Of a stretch of 64,000 nt of DNA, positions 18,705 through 28,261 are shown one piece after another. Source of the DNA: Syntrophomonas sp. (lineage in GTDB: Bacteria; Bacillota; Syntrophomonadia; Syntrophomonadales; Syntrophomonadaceae). The stretch lies in assembly GCA_016841875.1 (NCBI GenBank), contig JAENYG010000006.1, forward strand, positions 124,001 through 188,000. The letters are read 5' to 3'. Every line of letters starts with the position of its first letter. The first letter of the stretch is position 1. The translations under genes were made by a program, and so were the position numbers. The notes beneath the pieces are model-generated. The model saw nothing but the letters and a program-made list of their open reading frames with translations. It searched no databases and had not been told where the DNA came from.

Positions 18705-18760
18705 TTGAAAGTAAGGGTACTTACTAGCCTCGACTCTGGGTACTCCACCTGAAAGCGAAA

Positions 18761-19134
18761 GCCGTGGGCTGAACCCACGGCTCAGACCAATGACAGAAGC
18801 GAATATCTGCGTTATATCTAAAAATCCGCTCAATCAACGTACTCAGGTACGCCTCAATCACGGGTTTTTCTCATGCCTTGATCTTCACCTCTGTCATCGG
18901 TCTGGCATCTTGTCAACTTTGTCGACAATCTGAGCCGTGGGCTGGACCCACGGCTCAGACCAATGACAGAAGCGAATATCTGCGTTATATCTAAAAACCC
19001 GCTCAATCAACGTACTCAGGTACGCCTCAATCACGGGTTTTTCTCATGCCTTGATCTTCACCTCTGTCATCGGTCTGGCATCTTGTCAACTTTGTCGACA
19101 ACCTGAGCCGTGGGCTGGACCCACGGCTTTCTTT
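18761..19134. repeat. Structured tandem repeat, two cores between three identical hairpins (173-bp period)
   Basis: A GC-rich hairpin (GCCGTGGG/CCCACGGC) occurs at 18761, 18934 and 19107, exactly 173 bp apart. Only the last copy is followed by a T-rich tract, so it is the true terminator. Between hairpins lie two nearly identical cores of about 150 bp. Each core has outer complementary arms (CAGACC/GGTCTG), an inner stem (AAAAACCCG/CGGGTTTTT) and an apical CGTAC/GTACG hairpin. A related core occurs at 61051-61252 between different hairpins. Confidence 0.85.
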
Positions 19135-19170
19135 TCCTCATTATAGTAGCAACCTCGAAAGTTGACCTGA

Positions 19171-22023
19171 TCATGGCCCGGTGGCAATCTGATGAATTTT
19201 CCACTGACCGCTTTCCTTCATCAGTGAGATCCAGCGGGTATCCTGCCCTTCCGACCACAATGTCTGACTGCCTGCTGTTAGCTGCAAAGATATACTGACC
19301 ATATACTGCTCATAATCATTGGTCCATTCTGCCTGGTTACTTGCCTGAATACTGATAACAGCTGCTGCGTCAATCGAGCCCAGACTGCTCTGCCACATTG
19401 CCTGACTGCTGCTGTCACCCAGCGCTTCCGTATCTAACAGGGTCAGGGCAGAGTTTACCTCACCACTGTCCACCAGGCTGAAGAATCGTTCAATCACCTG
19501 TTCTCCGGTCAGCTGTTCCGTCCCGCTGTCAGCAGCGGTGTTTTGCGTAATGTATATAGTCCGGGTGTCTCCGTTCCAGATTACCTGGCAGTCCAGGGCT
19601 TCAGCTACGAAGCGCAGCGGCACCATGGTGCGTCCTCCCATTATTTGAGCCGGCTGATCGAGAGCAGTTTCATGCCCGTTAACCTGTGCGCTTTGCATGC
19701 CGATTATCAGTTTAATGGTTGTATCACCCAGGCGGGCCGTTACCATCCGGGCTGCACCGTCCCAGCTCACTTCTGCTCCTAGGGCTTCAAAAATAGCCCT
19801 CATGGGTACCATGGTCCGACCACCTACGATTACGGGCGGCTGATCGAAAGACAATAACTGGCCGTTTAAATAGACTTTGATAACCCCGGCTGAAGAAGCC
19901 TGAGTCTGGGTTGCGGCTGCACTGGCAGCAGCTACCTGTGTGCTGCTGTTAAGGGGCAGTACCCCCATCTGGCCATCATTCTCATTGTAGAAGAAGATAC
20001 CTGCTTTATCATAACGACTGCAGGTGAAGAAACCGGGCGTGTAATGCTTCAGCGGCAATACCTGGGGATTCTGCTGGAACGCTGCCTGGCCCCAGCCGTT
20101 TACCTCCCATTGCCAGCAGGTATTATCAAATGCGAATTGAGAGAATTCCACCGGGTCATTTCCGGTGGCTCTGACTCTTATATGAGGGCTGCCGGCGCTG
20201 GTAATCTCACACAAACCGGACACATCATCTGTTCCCAGCAGTTTGGAGCCGGTGAAACAAACGGTACCCAGCTGCCCATCATTATAATTACCTATAATAA
20301 GACCCAGCTTACCGTAACGTCCGATGGTCATCATAAACATACCGTAGTTGGGTATGTCATACATTTTGTCATTAGCTGCATAACTCTGCTGTGCCCAGCC
20401 TGTCACTTCATCATGCTTATAAGTGCCTTTATCCCAGATTCCCACTTCAACGGCTCCCCCTTCGGAATGAATCTTAAATTGATTGCCGCTGCGGGTCACA
20501 TTACCAAGCCCGGGCACATTCAAACCATTAAATGCTCCCCCCTGGAAAACCTCATAGGTAAGAATTCCATCGTTTTCCCTCAAGAAAACCACATAGATTT
20601 TTTCATACCGAGCCAACATCATCACACAGGTACGATAATGAGGTAAAGCAAAGACTTTTGGATTTTGCTTATATTGAGACAATGCCCAACCGCCTACTTC
20701 GGTATGTCCGTAATACTGCTTGGAGCCTCCCCAGCTGCTTTCCGACTCGGTCAGCTCAGCAACCTGGATACCCTGGGAAGGATTGGTAGGAGTGGCACTA
20801 GGATTTAGCACCAGGTAGGATACCTCCACCGGAGTTGAAGCATTGTTGGCTTTCACCTGCAAATCATAACCCTGATCCCCGTTCTCTAGCGCAGTAAGTG
20901 TTACAAAAGCAGGATCATTAATCAATATGGTCTCTGTCTGAGTAGTCTGCTGGGTGGAACCTCCGGTTCCAATAGTGAACGCATTGCTGATCGCATATGT
21001 TCTCCGCTGGGAGACGGACCAAACCATAATCTTATAACCTTGTCCCGCGGGTATTTCGGCCGGAATATTCCAGGCATAGGTGCCATTTCCACCAGATCCA
21101 ATAGCCGCCCCAGACTTAATATTATACCTGGATATGCCCTGGGATGATACCCTGAAAAGGGATATATCTACCGTGGGGCCCAAGTCAGCCCCGGTATAAC
21201 TCCAGCTAATGATATTGGCAGAACCCTGTGCAAACACTTCCCCCCTTGCTGGCGAAGTAATGCTTATGGAGTTGCCAGTTTCGGTACTGCCTCCGCTTCC
21301 GATAGTGAAATAACCGCTGCAGGCTGCATTACTGAATTCGGGAGTAATAATTTTAATCTGGTAATCACTGCCCTCTGCCAAAGTTGCTGGAATTGTCCAG
21401 GTATAGCTTCCGCTCCCATTAGAACCAGCAGCGGTTTTACTTGCAATATGCGTAACACTGTTACCGCCTTTAAAAAGAGTAATCGTTACCTCTGAGCCCG
21501 CATCACCGGCGTAATTCCAACTGATCGTCTGCTGGGAACCTCCTGCCCATGTATCTCCGGTGCCGGGGGAAACGACGGTAATAGTTGCGCTCTGGGAAGG
21601 ATAGGAGGTGGAGGTGGCGCCCGCACCGATGGAAAAATACACGCTATAATCCCCATCCGGGCAAGTTGGACTGAGAACCTTGATCTGGTAATCGCTTCCC
21701 TCGGCCATAGTATAAGGGATGCCCCAGGTATAACTCCCCGACCCATTAGATCCAGTAGCGGTTTTACTTGCAATATGCATTACGCTATGACCGCCTTTGA
21801 AAAGAGTAATCGTTACCTGTGAGCCCGGATTGCCGGTGTAATTCCAACTGATCGTCTGCTGGGAACCTCCTGCCCATGTATCTCCGGTGCCGGGGGAAAC
21901 GACGGTAATAGTTGCGCTCTCGCTGGCCGCCAGGTTACCAGCCGGATAAATAGTAAAGCAAGATAATGCAAATACAAAAACTAATAACAGACTTAACAGA
22001 GACAGTTTTTTTCGGTGTAACAT
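19171..22023 (-). CDS. Large secreted protein with beta-repeat and copper-amine-oxidase-like domains
   Basis: 950 residues, ATG 22023 behind AAAAAGGAGG. A signal peptide of about 33 residues is followed by three repeats of roughly 105 residues (TVVSPGTGDTWAGGSQQTIS), resembling the Ser-Thr-rich Kre9/Knh1-type extracellular domain. A central region carries three similar segments ending in motifs like FFYNENDGQMGVL. At about 715-830 lie paired copper-amine-oxidase N-terminal-like domains (VGGRTMVPMRAIFEALGAEVSW and a second copy), typical Clostridia surface modules. The last 110 residues look NTF2-like. Probably a cell-surface or matrix protein; no catalytic site seen. Confidence 0.85.
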   Translation of the reverse strand: MLHRKKLSLLSLLLVFVFALSCFTIYPAGNLAASESATITVVSPGTGDTWAGGSQQTISWNYTGNPGSQVTITLFKGGHSVMHIASKTATGSNGSGSYTWGIPYTMAEGSDYQIKVLSPTCPDGDYSVYFSIGAGATSTSYPSQSATITVVSPGTGDTWAGGSQQTISWNYAGDAGSEVTITLFKGGNSVTHIASKTAAGSNGSGSYTWTIPATLAEGSDYQIKIITPEFSNAACSGYFTIGSGGSTETGNSISITSPARGEVFAQGSANIISWSYTGADLGPTVDISLFRVSSQGISRYNIKSGAAIGSGGNGTYAWNIPAEIPAGQGYKIMVWSVSQRRTYAISNAFTIGTGGSTQQTTQTETILINDPAFVTLTALENGDQGYDLQVKANNASTPVEVSYLVLNPSATPTNPSQGIQVAELTESESSWGGSKQYYGHTEVGGWALSQYKQNPKVFALPHYRTCVMMLARYEKIYVVFLRENDGILTYEVFQGGAFNGLNVPGLGNVTRSGNQFKIHSEGGAVEVGIWDKGTYKHDEVTGWAQQSYAANDKMYDIPNYGMFMMTIGRYGKLGLIIGNYNDGQLGTVCFTGSKLLGTDDVSGLCEITSAGSPHIRVRATGNDPVEFSQFAFDNTCWQWEVNGWGQAAFQQNPQVLPLKHYTPGFFTCSRYDKAGIFFYNENDGQMGVLPLNSSTQVAAASAAATQTQASSAGVIKVYLNGQLLSFDQPPVIVGGRTMVPMRAIFEALGAEVSWDGAARMVTARLGDTTIKLIIGMQSAQVNGHETALDQPAQIMGGRTMVPLRFVAEALDCQVIWNGDTRTIYITQNTAADSGTEQLTGEQVIERFFSLVDSGEVNSALTLLDTEALGDSSSQAMWQSSLGSIDAAAVISIQASNQAEWTNDYEQYMVSISLQLTAGSQTLWSEGQDTRWISLMKESGQWKIHQIATGP
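21511..21920. repeat. Identical 83-bp blocks inside the secreted-protein gene
   Basis: 21511-21593 and 21838-21920 are identical over 83 bp and lie 327 bp apart. They encode the start of two adjacent beta-repeats, so one repeat was duplicated recently or is kept alike by recombination. Confidence 0.85.
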
Positions 22024-22660
22024 AAATTGAACCTCCTTTTTACAAAAACACCTAATAACATAATACTGAAGCTATTTTATCTCTATATTCGAATTTTCTC
22101 TCTAGCGGAATCCGGGTACAAAAAGGAATAATAAACAGGAAAAGACAGGCTTAGATCCATGCAATCTACAATATTTAAACCAACCACTGAAGTCTGATTG
22201 AAAAACACAAAATGCTGGCGTTACTGCCCTCCTTTCCCAATTTATGAAGATGCTTTTATTATACCAAATTAATCCATAATGCTTCCTAAAATATTAAGCA
22301 TTAGAACCCTTTGAAAGAAGGTTATGTCTCAACCAAATTTCCAATTTTGTTGACTCTTTACAGTAATATATTGCCACAAATTTCATCACTGCATTGGCTG
22401 CCGGGTGATTATTGACTGTTCAACCATCCGGACTGTTGTTTTATTAGATAATTGTGATGGAATAGCCGATATTTTTAGTGCTTAATATCTGAAAAAAGGG
22501 GGCTCATGTAAAATTTTACCCCTGTACATTGAAAAACCAAAGAAATTATTTAAACATTTAGGACTATCCTAGCCTTTGATGATGGACTATAATCAACATT
22601 AACAATACACCATGAAGGTGTTAATTAGCCGTGGCTTTATTACCAGAAAAAATTCATAAA
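22024..22660. other. Long AT-rich intergenic region, no gene seen
   Basis: The divergent spacer between the secreted-protein gene and the metal-importer operon. I found no tRNA, no cobalamin-riboswitch box and no protein-like frame. A TATAAT lies near 22588 without a good -35 partner. Confidence 0.4.
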
Positions 22661-22674
22661 TCAAATTAATTCAA

Positions 22675-22724
22675 CCATGAAGGTTTTTGCTGCATGAGCA
22701 GCTTTGATTTCATGGCTTTTTTTA
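22675..22724 (+). terminator. Hairpin with T-run in the cbi operon leader (candidate attenuator)
   Basis: CCATGAA pairs with TTTCATGG around an inner GCTGC/GCAGC hairpin, followed by seven or more T. It lies about 50 bases before cbiM in the leader. A similar ACACC-ATGAA-GGTGT element sits 65 bases earlier. The terminator position suggests conditional read-through into the importer genes. Confidence 0.55.
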
Positions 22725-22773
22725 TTGGAATCAAAAGCACGTGCAGAAATTATTAATTTGTGGGGGTGTTGGG

Positions 22774-23487
22774 ATGCATATACCTGATGGTTATTTGAGT
22801 CCTCAGACGGCTGTTCCTTTTGTCGTTGCTATGGTACCGATATGGGGAGTAGCCGTGAAGAAGGTTAAGGAGAATTTGAGAAAACGGGAGGTTCCCGTAT
22901 TGGCTGTGGGTGCAGCCTTCAGTTTTATTATTATGATGTTCAATCTGCCTATACCGGGAGGCAGTTCTGCCCATGCAGTGGGAGCAGTGCTTTTGGCCAT
23001 ACTGCTAGGCCCCTGGGCAGCTTGTATTGGGGTTTCCGTAGCCCTGATAATACAGGCTCTAATATTCGGTGACGGGGGAATCCTGGCTATTGGTGCCAAT
23101 TGTTTCAACATGGCATTTATCATGCCAATGGTCGGTTACTTAATGTATAAACTGATAAAGGGACAGGCAGATGCCATCAGCACTCGTGGAATCATAGCCG
23201 CAGCTCTGGCAGGATATATTGGCTTGAACGTTGCAGCCCTGTTCACTGCTGTTGAATTTGGTTCACAGTACCACCTGTTCCAGACAGCCGACGGTACACC
23301 ATTATATTTCATGTACCCTATTAAAGTAGCTATTGCGGCTATGCTATCTGAACATTTGACTCTGGCCGGTCCGGTTGAAGCTTTGGTTACTGCACTGGGT
23401 GTGTGGTTTGTAGGTAATAGTTATCCAGAACTGGTGGCCCGAAAACAGGCGATTATGTTCAATGGGGGGGTGGCTGACAATGTTTAA
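22774..23487 (+). CDS. cbiM: CbiM-type substrate-specific component of a cobalt/nickel ECF transporter
   Basis: 237 residues from ATG 22774. The family N-terminus MHIPDGYLSP, whose first residues and His2 coordinate the metal, fixes this start; a GTG 11 codons upstream gives an unlike leader. Six or so membrane segments and the PIPGGSSAHAVG motif are visible. Imports Co2+ or Ni2+ together with the downstream T and A components. Nickel or cobalt cannot be chosen from sequence. The stop overlaps the next gene. Confidence 0.9.
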   Translation: MHIPDGYLSPQTAVPFVVAMVPIWGVAVKKVKENLRKREVPVLAVGAAFSFIIMMFNLPIPGGSSAHAVGAVLLAILLGPWAACIGVSVALIIQALIFGDGGILAIGANCFNMAFIMPMVGYLMYKLIKGQADAISTRGIIAAALAGYIGLNVAALFTAVEFGSQYHLFQTADGTPLYFMYPIKVAIAAMLSEHLTLAGPVEALVTALGVWFVGNSYPELVARKQAIMFNGGVADNV

Positions 23488-23794
23488 AACCTATAAGAAA
23501 TTATGGCTGGTACTGAGTTTGTTTATTGTATTAAGTCCTCTGGGATTGCTGGCCACCGGAACCGCTTTTGGCGAATGGGGCTCGGATGAACTGATTGATG
23601 AAGTGGGGTTTATCCCAGCTGGCCTGGAAAAAATGGCTGACCTGTGGCAGCATGCCCCCATGCCGGATTACAGCATCCAGGGATTTGCCGCTACTTTCGG
23701 ACAGTCTGCACTGGGTTATATTGCTTCAGCCGTGGTAGGCGTACTGCTGGTAGTACTCATAATTACTTTCCTATCCCGAATAGTTAAAGATTGA
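23480..23794 (+). CDS. PDGLE-domain (NikN/CbiN-like) accessory membrane protein
   Basis: 104 residues from ATG 23480, which overlaps the end of cbiM; GGGGGGG stands upstream. It has an N-terminal membrane helix, an extracytoplasmic middle with GFIPAGLEKMADLW and MPDYSIQG (PDGLE-type), and a C-terminal helix. Such subunits take the place of CbiN in Ni/Co ECF transporters. Its presence leans towards the Nik-type arrangement. Confidence 0.8.
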   Translation: MFKTYKKLWLVLSLFIVLSPLGLLATGTAFGEWGSDELIDEVGFIPAGLEKMADLWQHAPMPDYSIQGFAATFGQSALGYIASAVVGVLLVVLIITFLSRIVKD

Positions 23795-23807
23795 GGGTTG
23801 GATTATC

Positions 23808-24764
23808 TTGCCTATAGATAAACCTTATAGACCTGAACTGCCGCCCTGGATGCAGAACAATAATACGTCCTGCCAGGAACCGAGTAGAAATAGGGGAAAG
23901 CATTCAGGCTTTATAAAGAAAACTATTAATGAAATAAAAAAAGTCATGGTTGATGACCGAACCAGTGAATATTTCTCACGGCAGCCGGGATTACTGCAGG
24001 CAGTTGACCCTCGGGTCAAACTGCTGGCAGTACTGGCACTTATAATCACTGCCGGCATCACCAGGAGTCTATATATACTTCTTATTCTGGAGCTGACCGG
24101 AGCTGTAATGATGATGATTTCGCGTCTCCCATTCACCAAGCTGCAGCTGCGAATCTGGGGTTTTATACCCATGCTTACCCTGCTGGCTGCCGTTCCTGGT
24201 ATGTTCAATATATTTAATGACGGTACCCCGCTGTTGGTATTTTATGAAAATAGGGACGTATTTTTTATGGGTTTTCAGCTTCCACAAACGCTGTTCATCA
24301 GCCTGCAGGGATTTAAAGCAGCGCTGTTTCTATTTCTTCGGGTGGGAATATCTCTTTCTCTGGGCCTAACTTTGATCTTGACCACCCCACTGGATAGACT
24401 CTTAAAATCTCTGAGAGTGATCGGAGTCCCAACTATTTTTATTATGATTATTGAAATGACTTACCGATATATTATACTGCTGTTGGGTCTATCCCTCGAT
24501 CTATTTGAAGCTCGTAAAGTAAGAACAGTTGGAGAGTTATCTTCTTCGGCCCGCAGGCTTTTATTTGGTTCTTCTCTGGCGGTACTTTTTTCCAGGAGTA
24601 CTATGCTGGCCGAGGAGGTATATCAAGCTATGACAGCACGCGGCTATACTGGTGAAGCGGTTACCATTGAAGAAATGAACCTGGGTAACATAGACCTCCT
24701 ATTTTCTATGTGTATAATTGTATTAACAACTAGTCTGGTAATAGGAGGACGTTTTATTGGCTGA
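23808..24764 (+). CDS. cbiQ: CbiQ, ECF transporter transmembrane (T) component
   Basis: 318 residues from TTG 23808 (GAGGGTTGG upstream). A hydrophilic N-terminal stretch of about 65 residues, longer than usual, is followed by HxDPR-like LQAVDPRVKLLAVL and several membrane helices. The coupling motif (ARKVRTVGELSSSARRLLFG, then MTARGY) contacts the ATPase. Operates between CbiM and CbiO. The end overlaps cbiO. Confidence 0.88.
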   Translation: MPIDKPYRPELPPWMQNNNTSCQEPSRNRGKHSGFIKKTINEIKKVMVDDRTSEYFSRQPGLLQAVDPRVKLLAVLALIITAGITRSLYILLILELTGAVMMMISRLPFTKLQLRIWGFIPMLTLLAAVPGMFNIFNDGTPLLVFYENRDVFFMGFQLPQTLFISLQGFKAALFLFLRVGISLSLGLTLILTTPLDRLLKSLRVIGVPTIFIMIIEMTYRYIILLLGLSLDLFEARKVRTVGELSSSARRLLFGSSLAVLFSRSTMLAEEVYQAMTARGYTGEAVTIEEMNLGNIDLLFSMCIIVLTTSLVIGGRFIG

Positions 24765-25554
24765 TAACATATTCGAACTGCAACAGGTAAGCTTTTCTTA
24801 CAGATCGGAAGGATCTCTATTTTCTGGTTTGAATCTATCTGTCAAGGCGGGAGATAGTATCTGCCTGCTCGGAGCCAATGGTTCTGGTAAATCAACTTTA
24901 TTAAAAATACTTTGTGCCTTGAATTATCCGGAAAACGGATCTTTCAAAGCTTTCGGCCGGGATATTACAGAAAAATTGATGGAAGATGATAATTTTAGTA
25001 AAAACTATTATCGCCAGGTGGGCTTTGTTTTTCAGAATTCGGACGCCCAGCTTTTCACTTCCCGGGTGTGGGATGAGATAGCTTTTGGTCCTTTACAGAT
25101 GGGACTGCCTGCTGATGAAGTGAAGATCAGAGTAAATGACATCCTGCGAATGCTAAATATCGAACATCTGATGGATCGACCTCCCTACCGTCTCAGTGGG
25201 GGGGAAAAGAAGAAGATCGCTCTGGCCGCAGTCCTGGTAATTAATCCTGAAGTGCTGATACTGGACGAACCTACTGCTGGATTGGATCCTAGAAGTCAGC
25301 GCTGGCTGGTTGAGCTCTTATTGCAGCTAAACTCTATAGGCAGAACTATCATTATCGCTACCCATGACTTGAATCTGGCTCACACACTTACCAAAAGAAC
25401 TCTGGTACTATCCGAATATCATCAGGTAGTATTTGATGGTCCAGTCGAAGAGGCTCTGGATAATAAGGACTTGTTGATCAAAGTAAATTTGATTGACGAA
25501 TTCAGCCATACCCATGGACATACGGAACATGTTCATGTATATACCCATGGTTAA
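24757..25554 (+). CDS. cbiO: CbiO, ECF transporter ATPase with His-rich tail
   Basis: 265 residues from TTG 24757 with AGGAGG upstream. ABC ATPase motifs: Walker A GANGSGKST (about 37-45), Q-loop FQNSDAQLF, signature LSGGEKKKIALA, Walker B VLILDEPTAGLD, and the switch His in IATHDLNLA. The last 15 residues contain six His (SHTHGHTEHVHVYTHG), a tail suited to binding Ni2+, Co2+ or Zn2+ and not part of the core family. Last gene of the importer operon. Confidence 0.92.
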   Translation: MADNIFELQQVSFSYRSEGSLFSGLNLSVKAGDSICLLGANGSGKSTLLKILCALNYPENGSFKAFGRDITEKLMEDDNFSKNYYRQVGFVFQNSDAQLFTSRVWDEIAFGPLQMGLPADEVKIRVNDILRMLNIEHLMDRPPYRLSGGEKKKIALAAVLVINPEVLILDEPTAGLDPRSQRWLVELLLQLNSIGRTIIIATHDLNLAHTLTKRTLVLSEYHQVVFDGPVEEALDNKDLLIKVNLIDEFSHTHGHTEHVHVYTHG

Positions 25555-25700
25555 AATGCAATTATATTAAAATCTGGAGGGATAATGTTATCGACCATGA
25601 AAGGTCTTAACTTTAAATAGCTGCTCTGCTAATGAAGCCTTCCTTTACAAATGGCTCATTTCTTCCTCAACCTGATTCACTTTTCTTACCTAACTTAACC

Positions 25701-26219
25701 CTATATGAAGTAAACCCAGAGCAAAACGATGCTTAATAATACTACTACACCAGCCTTTTTCACTATCTTTATCCAGCGGTTTGGTACCTGGTCCGAATTA
25801 TTATTGTCCATAAATGTACCTGGGTAACCAACTGCCGCATTTAACCCCAGCTTCATATCATCTTCATGGGAAACGAGAAGGCCCAGATCAATATTTATGT
25901 TATCATCACTACCCCTGAACTTATCTATCTGCTTTCCATCTATCCAAATCCCGCCAGAGTCACAGATATATATCTCAGTCCCTTCCGGGTAGTTTATCGG
26001 GGTCATAGCAGTATTGGTTTTCGGAGAAATTATTTGTTTTTTCGAAATCTTATCCGCTTCCTTCAAGCGTTTGGATACTATCTCGGGTCGACGGGCCAAC
26101 AAATAAATTTCCCCCCGGTCCAGCCAGACTCCATGACATTCTTGGCAGTAGTCTACCTCCACACCCTGTTTGCTTAAAACGGATTCCAGTTCACGGCCTT
26201 TACAATCAGGACATTCCAT
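25701..26219 (-). CDS. zf-TFIIB-domain protein with C-terminal membrane helix
   Basis: 172 residues. The N-terminus is a zinc finger of the zf-TFIIB type (CPDCKGRELES..., YCQECHGVWLDRGE), repeated in weaker form at about 75-105 (YICDSGGIWIDGKQ) with one Cys pair lost. The C-terminus ends in one hydrophobic helix (VVVLLSIVLLWVYFI). Members are of unknown function. No operon partners. Confidence 0.75.
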   Translation of the reverse strand: MECPDCKGRELESVLSKQGVEVDYCQECHGVWLDRGEIYLLARRPEIVSKRLKEADKISKKQIISPKTNTAMTPINYPEGTEIYICDSGGIWIDGKQIDKFRGSDDNINIDLGLLVSHEDDMKLGLNAAVGYPGTFMDNNNSDQVPNRWIKIVKKAGVVVLLSIVLLWVYFI

Positions 26220-26466
26220 TAACCCTTTCCCCCCAAAACTTACTGTTTAATATTATGGTTTTTTATTTCGATAGTTAAATAATTCCATACTTAATTGTTA
26301 TTTCCTGTATTTTAGCCTATTTTTTTACATAATCATTCAACATCAACCATAATGAGGAAAAGCGGTCTTAAAAACCCCTATGTATTCCTTCTCTCTGAAA
26401 TACAGCTATTCAAACATGTTTACTGGTTTCTCTAGAGGAATAGTAAGTCTCTGGTTTAAGAGAGGT

Positions 26467-27297
26467 TTATTTATATAGATCGGCATAAGCTCTTTGCAGA
26501 GCAGTCAAAGTTGATGGGCCAATAATTCCATCTGCCGGTATAGATTTTTGAGTTTGAAAGTCTTTTACTGCTTTTTCAGTATAGGGACCATATTCACCAT
26601 CCAGCTTGGACCGGTAAAATTTGAGTTTCCTTAGCATCCTCTGAACTTCCTGAACATCACTGCCTCTGTCACCCAGTTTCAAGGCCCGATTATTATAAGC
26701 TTTGCCGATTATGGTTACTGGCGTTCCAACTGGAGTTCTATCATATACTTCAATAACATCCTCGTTGTACAAACGGACACAGCCATGGCTTACTGCTTTG
26801 CCAATGGATTTAGGGTTATTGGTTCCATGGATACCATAACCACCCCAGGAAATACTCAACCGCATCCATCTGACCCCAAATGGACCACCAGGATTCAGGG
26901 CTTTACTGACAATTGTCCAGTTACCCAGGGGGGTAGGCAAACTTGGTCGCCCAACCGCTACCGGGTAAATCTTCATAAAACTATCAGAGATAAAAACCAG
27001 TACTCTCCGGTCAATGTCAATGATAACGCTAGGTGCATCATAAACCCTCTCTATGCTAAAATATCTGGAGGAGTTCATATCTAAAGCTGTCCAGGTAATA
27101 GGCCCAACCACACCATCCGGCTTAAGCCGGCTGGCTTTCTGGAACTTTTTAACCGCTAGTTCTGTAGTTTCAGTGTATATTCCACTGGCCTTTCCAGCGT
27201 AATAACCTAGTTCCTGCAGTCTGACCTGAAGATCTAGTATATCCGGTCCCTGCATCCTTTTCTTTTCCAATTTCAATAATCGAGTTGACCAGGTCAT
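26467..27297 (-). CDS. L,D-transpeptidase (YkuD) flanked by two peptidoglycan-binding domains
   Basis: 276 residues. PG_binding_1 domains lie at about 20-72 and 208-270. Between them is a YkuD domain with the catalytic pattern His157 (GIHGTN), His171 and Cys173 (SHGCVR). It would form 3-3 cross-links in peptidoglycan or attach proteins to the wall, possibly in spore cortex or vegetative wall. No signal peptide is evident, which is common in spore-coat or -cortex L,D-transpeptidases. Confidence 0.9.
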   Translation of the reverse strand: MTWSTRLLKLEKKRMQGPDILDLQVRLQELGYYAGKASGIYTETTELAVKKFQKASRLKPDGVVGPITWTALDMNSSRYFSIERVYDAPSVIIDIDRRVLVFISDSFMKIYPVAVGRPSLPTPLGNWTIVSKALNPGGPFGVRWMRLSISWGGYGIHGTNNPKSIGKAVSHGCVRLYNEDVIEVYDRTPVGTPVTIIGKAYNNRALKLGDRGSDVQEVQRMLRKLKFYRSKLDGEYGPYTEKAVKDFQTQKSIPADGIIGPSTLTALQRAYADLYK

Positions 27298-27545
27298 TAG
27301 CCCGCCCCCTTATATTAGTTTATTATTATTCATATTTGTACTCTGGAAAAAAATACCTAAACGGGCGAGAAATATAATAGATTTATCATGACCGAATGAT
27401 CCTCTTTACAAATAGGAAGTCTGCCTAAGCCGCTAAGCAATAAATAGGAAATAACTTGTTAACTTACCAGTTCTAGCAGGATTTCCTTTAATTAGAAAGA
27501 ATAATATCTTTGAAGATTATTTTGAAATAGGAGGTACTATAGCTT

Positions 27546-28058
27546 ATGAAAATCAATAAAAAGGTTAGCATTGTTTTAGTAATTCTGCTGGCCCTATCAC
27601 TGATCATGGGTGGATGTGGTAAGGTTGCTGAAAAAGCTACTGAACAAGTAATTGAGAAAGCCATTGAAAGTGAAAGCGGTGAAAAAGTAGACCTGAATCT
27701 CAACGAAGGATCAGCTGAGATTACTACTGATGAGGGTTCCATGAAGATTGGCAGCACTTATGATTGGCCGTCTGGTATGCCATCTGATGTGCCGGAGTTC
27801 AAGTACGGAAGCATTACTGGAGTAATCGAGAGTACTACCGATGCTGGAACCGCATATACCGTAACTTTTGAGGAAGTAGAGGCAGATTCATTTGAGAAGT
27901 ACAGGAGTGATCTGGAAGATAATGGTTGGTCAATACAATTTACACAGCAAATGGGATCAGGATGGTCTTTGAATGCTAACAAAGAAAATAATGACGTGAC
28001 TGTGCTAATGGGTGAAGACTCAACCGGCTTTATCAGTTTCAACCCTCAAGTGCAATAA
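27546..28058 (+). CDS. Lipoprotein of unknown function
   Basis: 170 residues with a lipoprotein signal peptide ending in the lipobox IMGGC. The mature part is acidic, with a helical repeat-like start (KATEQVIEKAIESESG), then a compact beta-rich domain (PSGMPSDVPEFKYGSI...). No family recognised. GGAGG precedes the start. It is monocistronic and followed by a strong terminator. Confidence 0.7.
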   Translation: MKINKKVSIVLVILLALSLIMGGCGKVAEKATEQVIEKAIESESGEKVDLNLNEGSAEITTDEGSMKIGSTYDWPSGMPSDVPEFKYGSITGVIESTTDAGTAYTVTFEEVEADSFEKYRSDLEDNGWSIQFTQQMGSGWSLNANKENNDVTVLMGEDSTGFISFNPQVQ

Positions 28059-28079
28059 CCGCATCGCATATTATACTAT

Positions 28080-28113
28080 GGAGACTTTATCTTATGATGA
28101 AGTCTCCTTTTTA
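28080..28113 (+). terminator. Terminator after the lipoprotein gene
   Basis: GGAGACTT pairs with AAGTCTCC around a loop, followed by a run of five or more T. Confidence 0.8.
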
Positions 28114-28261
28114 ATTTAACTGTGTTCGTCTAGATCTATATATCTAACTCGTACTTTGGAAGATATTTATTGATAGCGATAAAGTATACCCCAGGTCAGT
28201 TTATATACGGTATGATTAGATGGATGGAATTAATTATAGCCATGCTATGGAGGGATTAGAA

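Noticed and set aside
18761-19134. CRISPR array
   Set aside because: Period is 173 bp with only three hairpins and near-identical cores; CRISPR has short repeats with unique spacers. No cas genes are seen.
22024-22773. Cobalamin riboswitch before cbiM
   Set aside because: No B12-box-like sequence found; only inverted repeats and a terminator.
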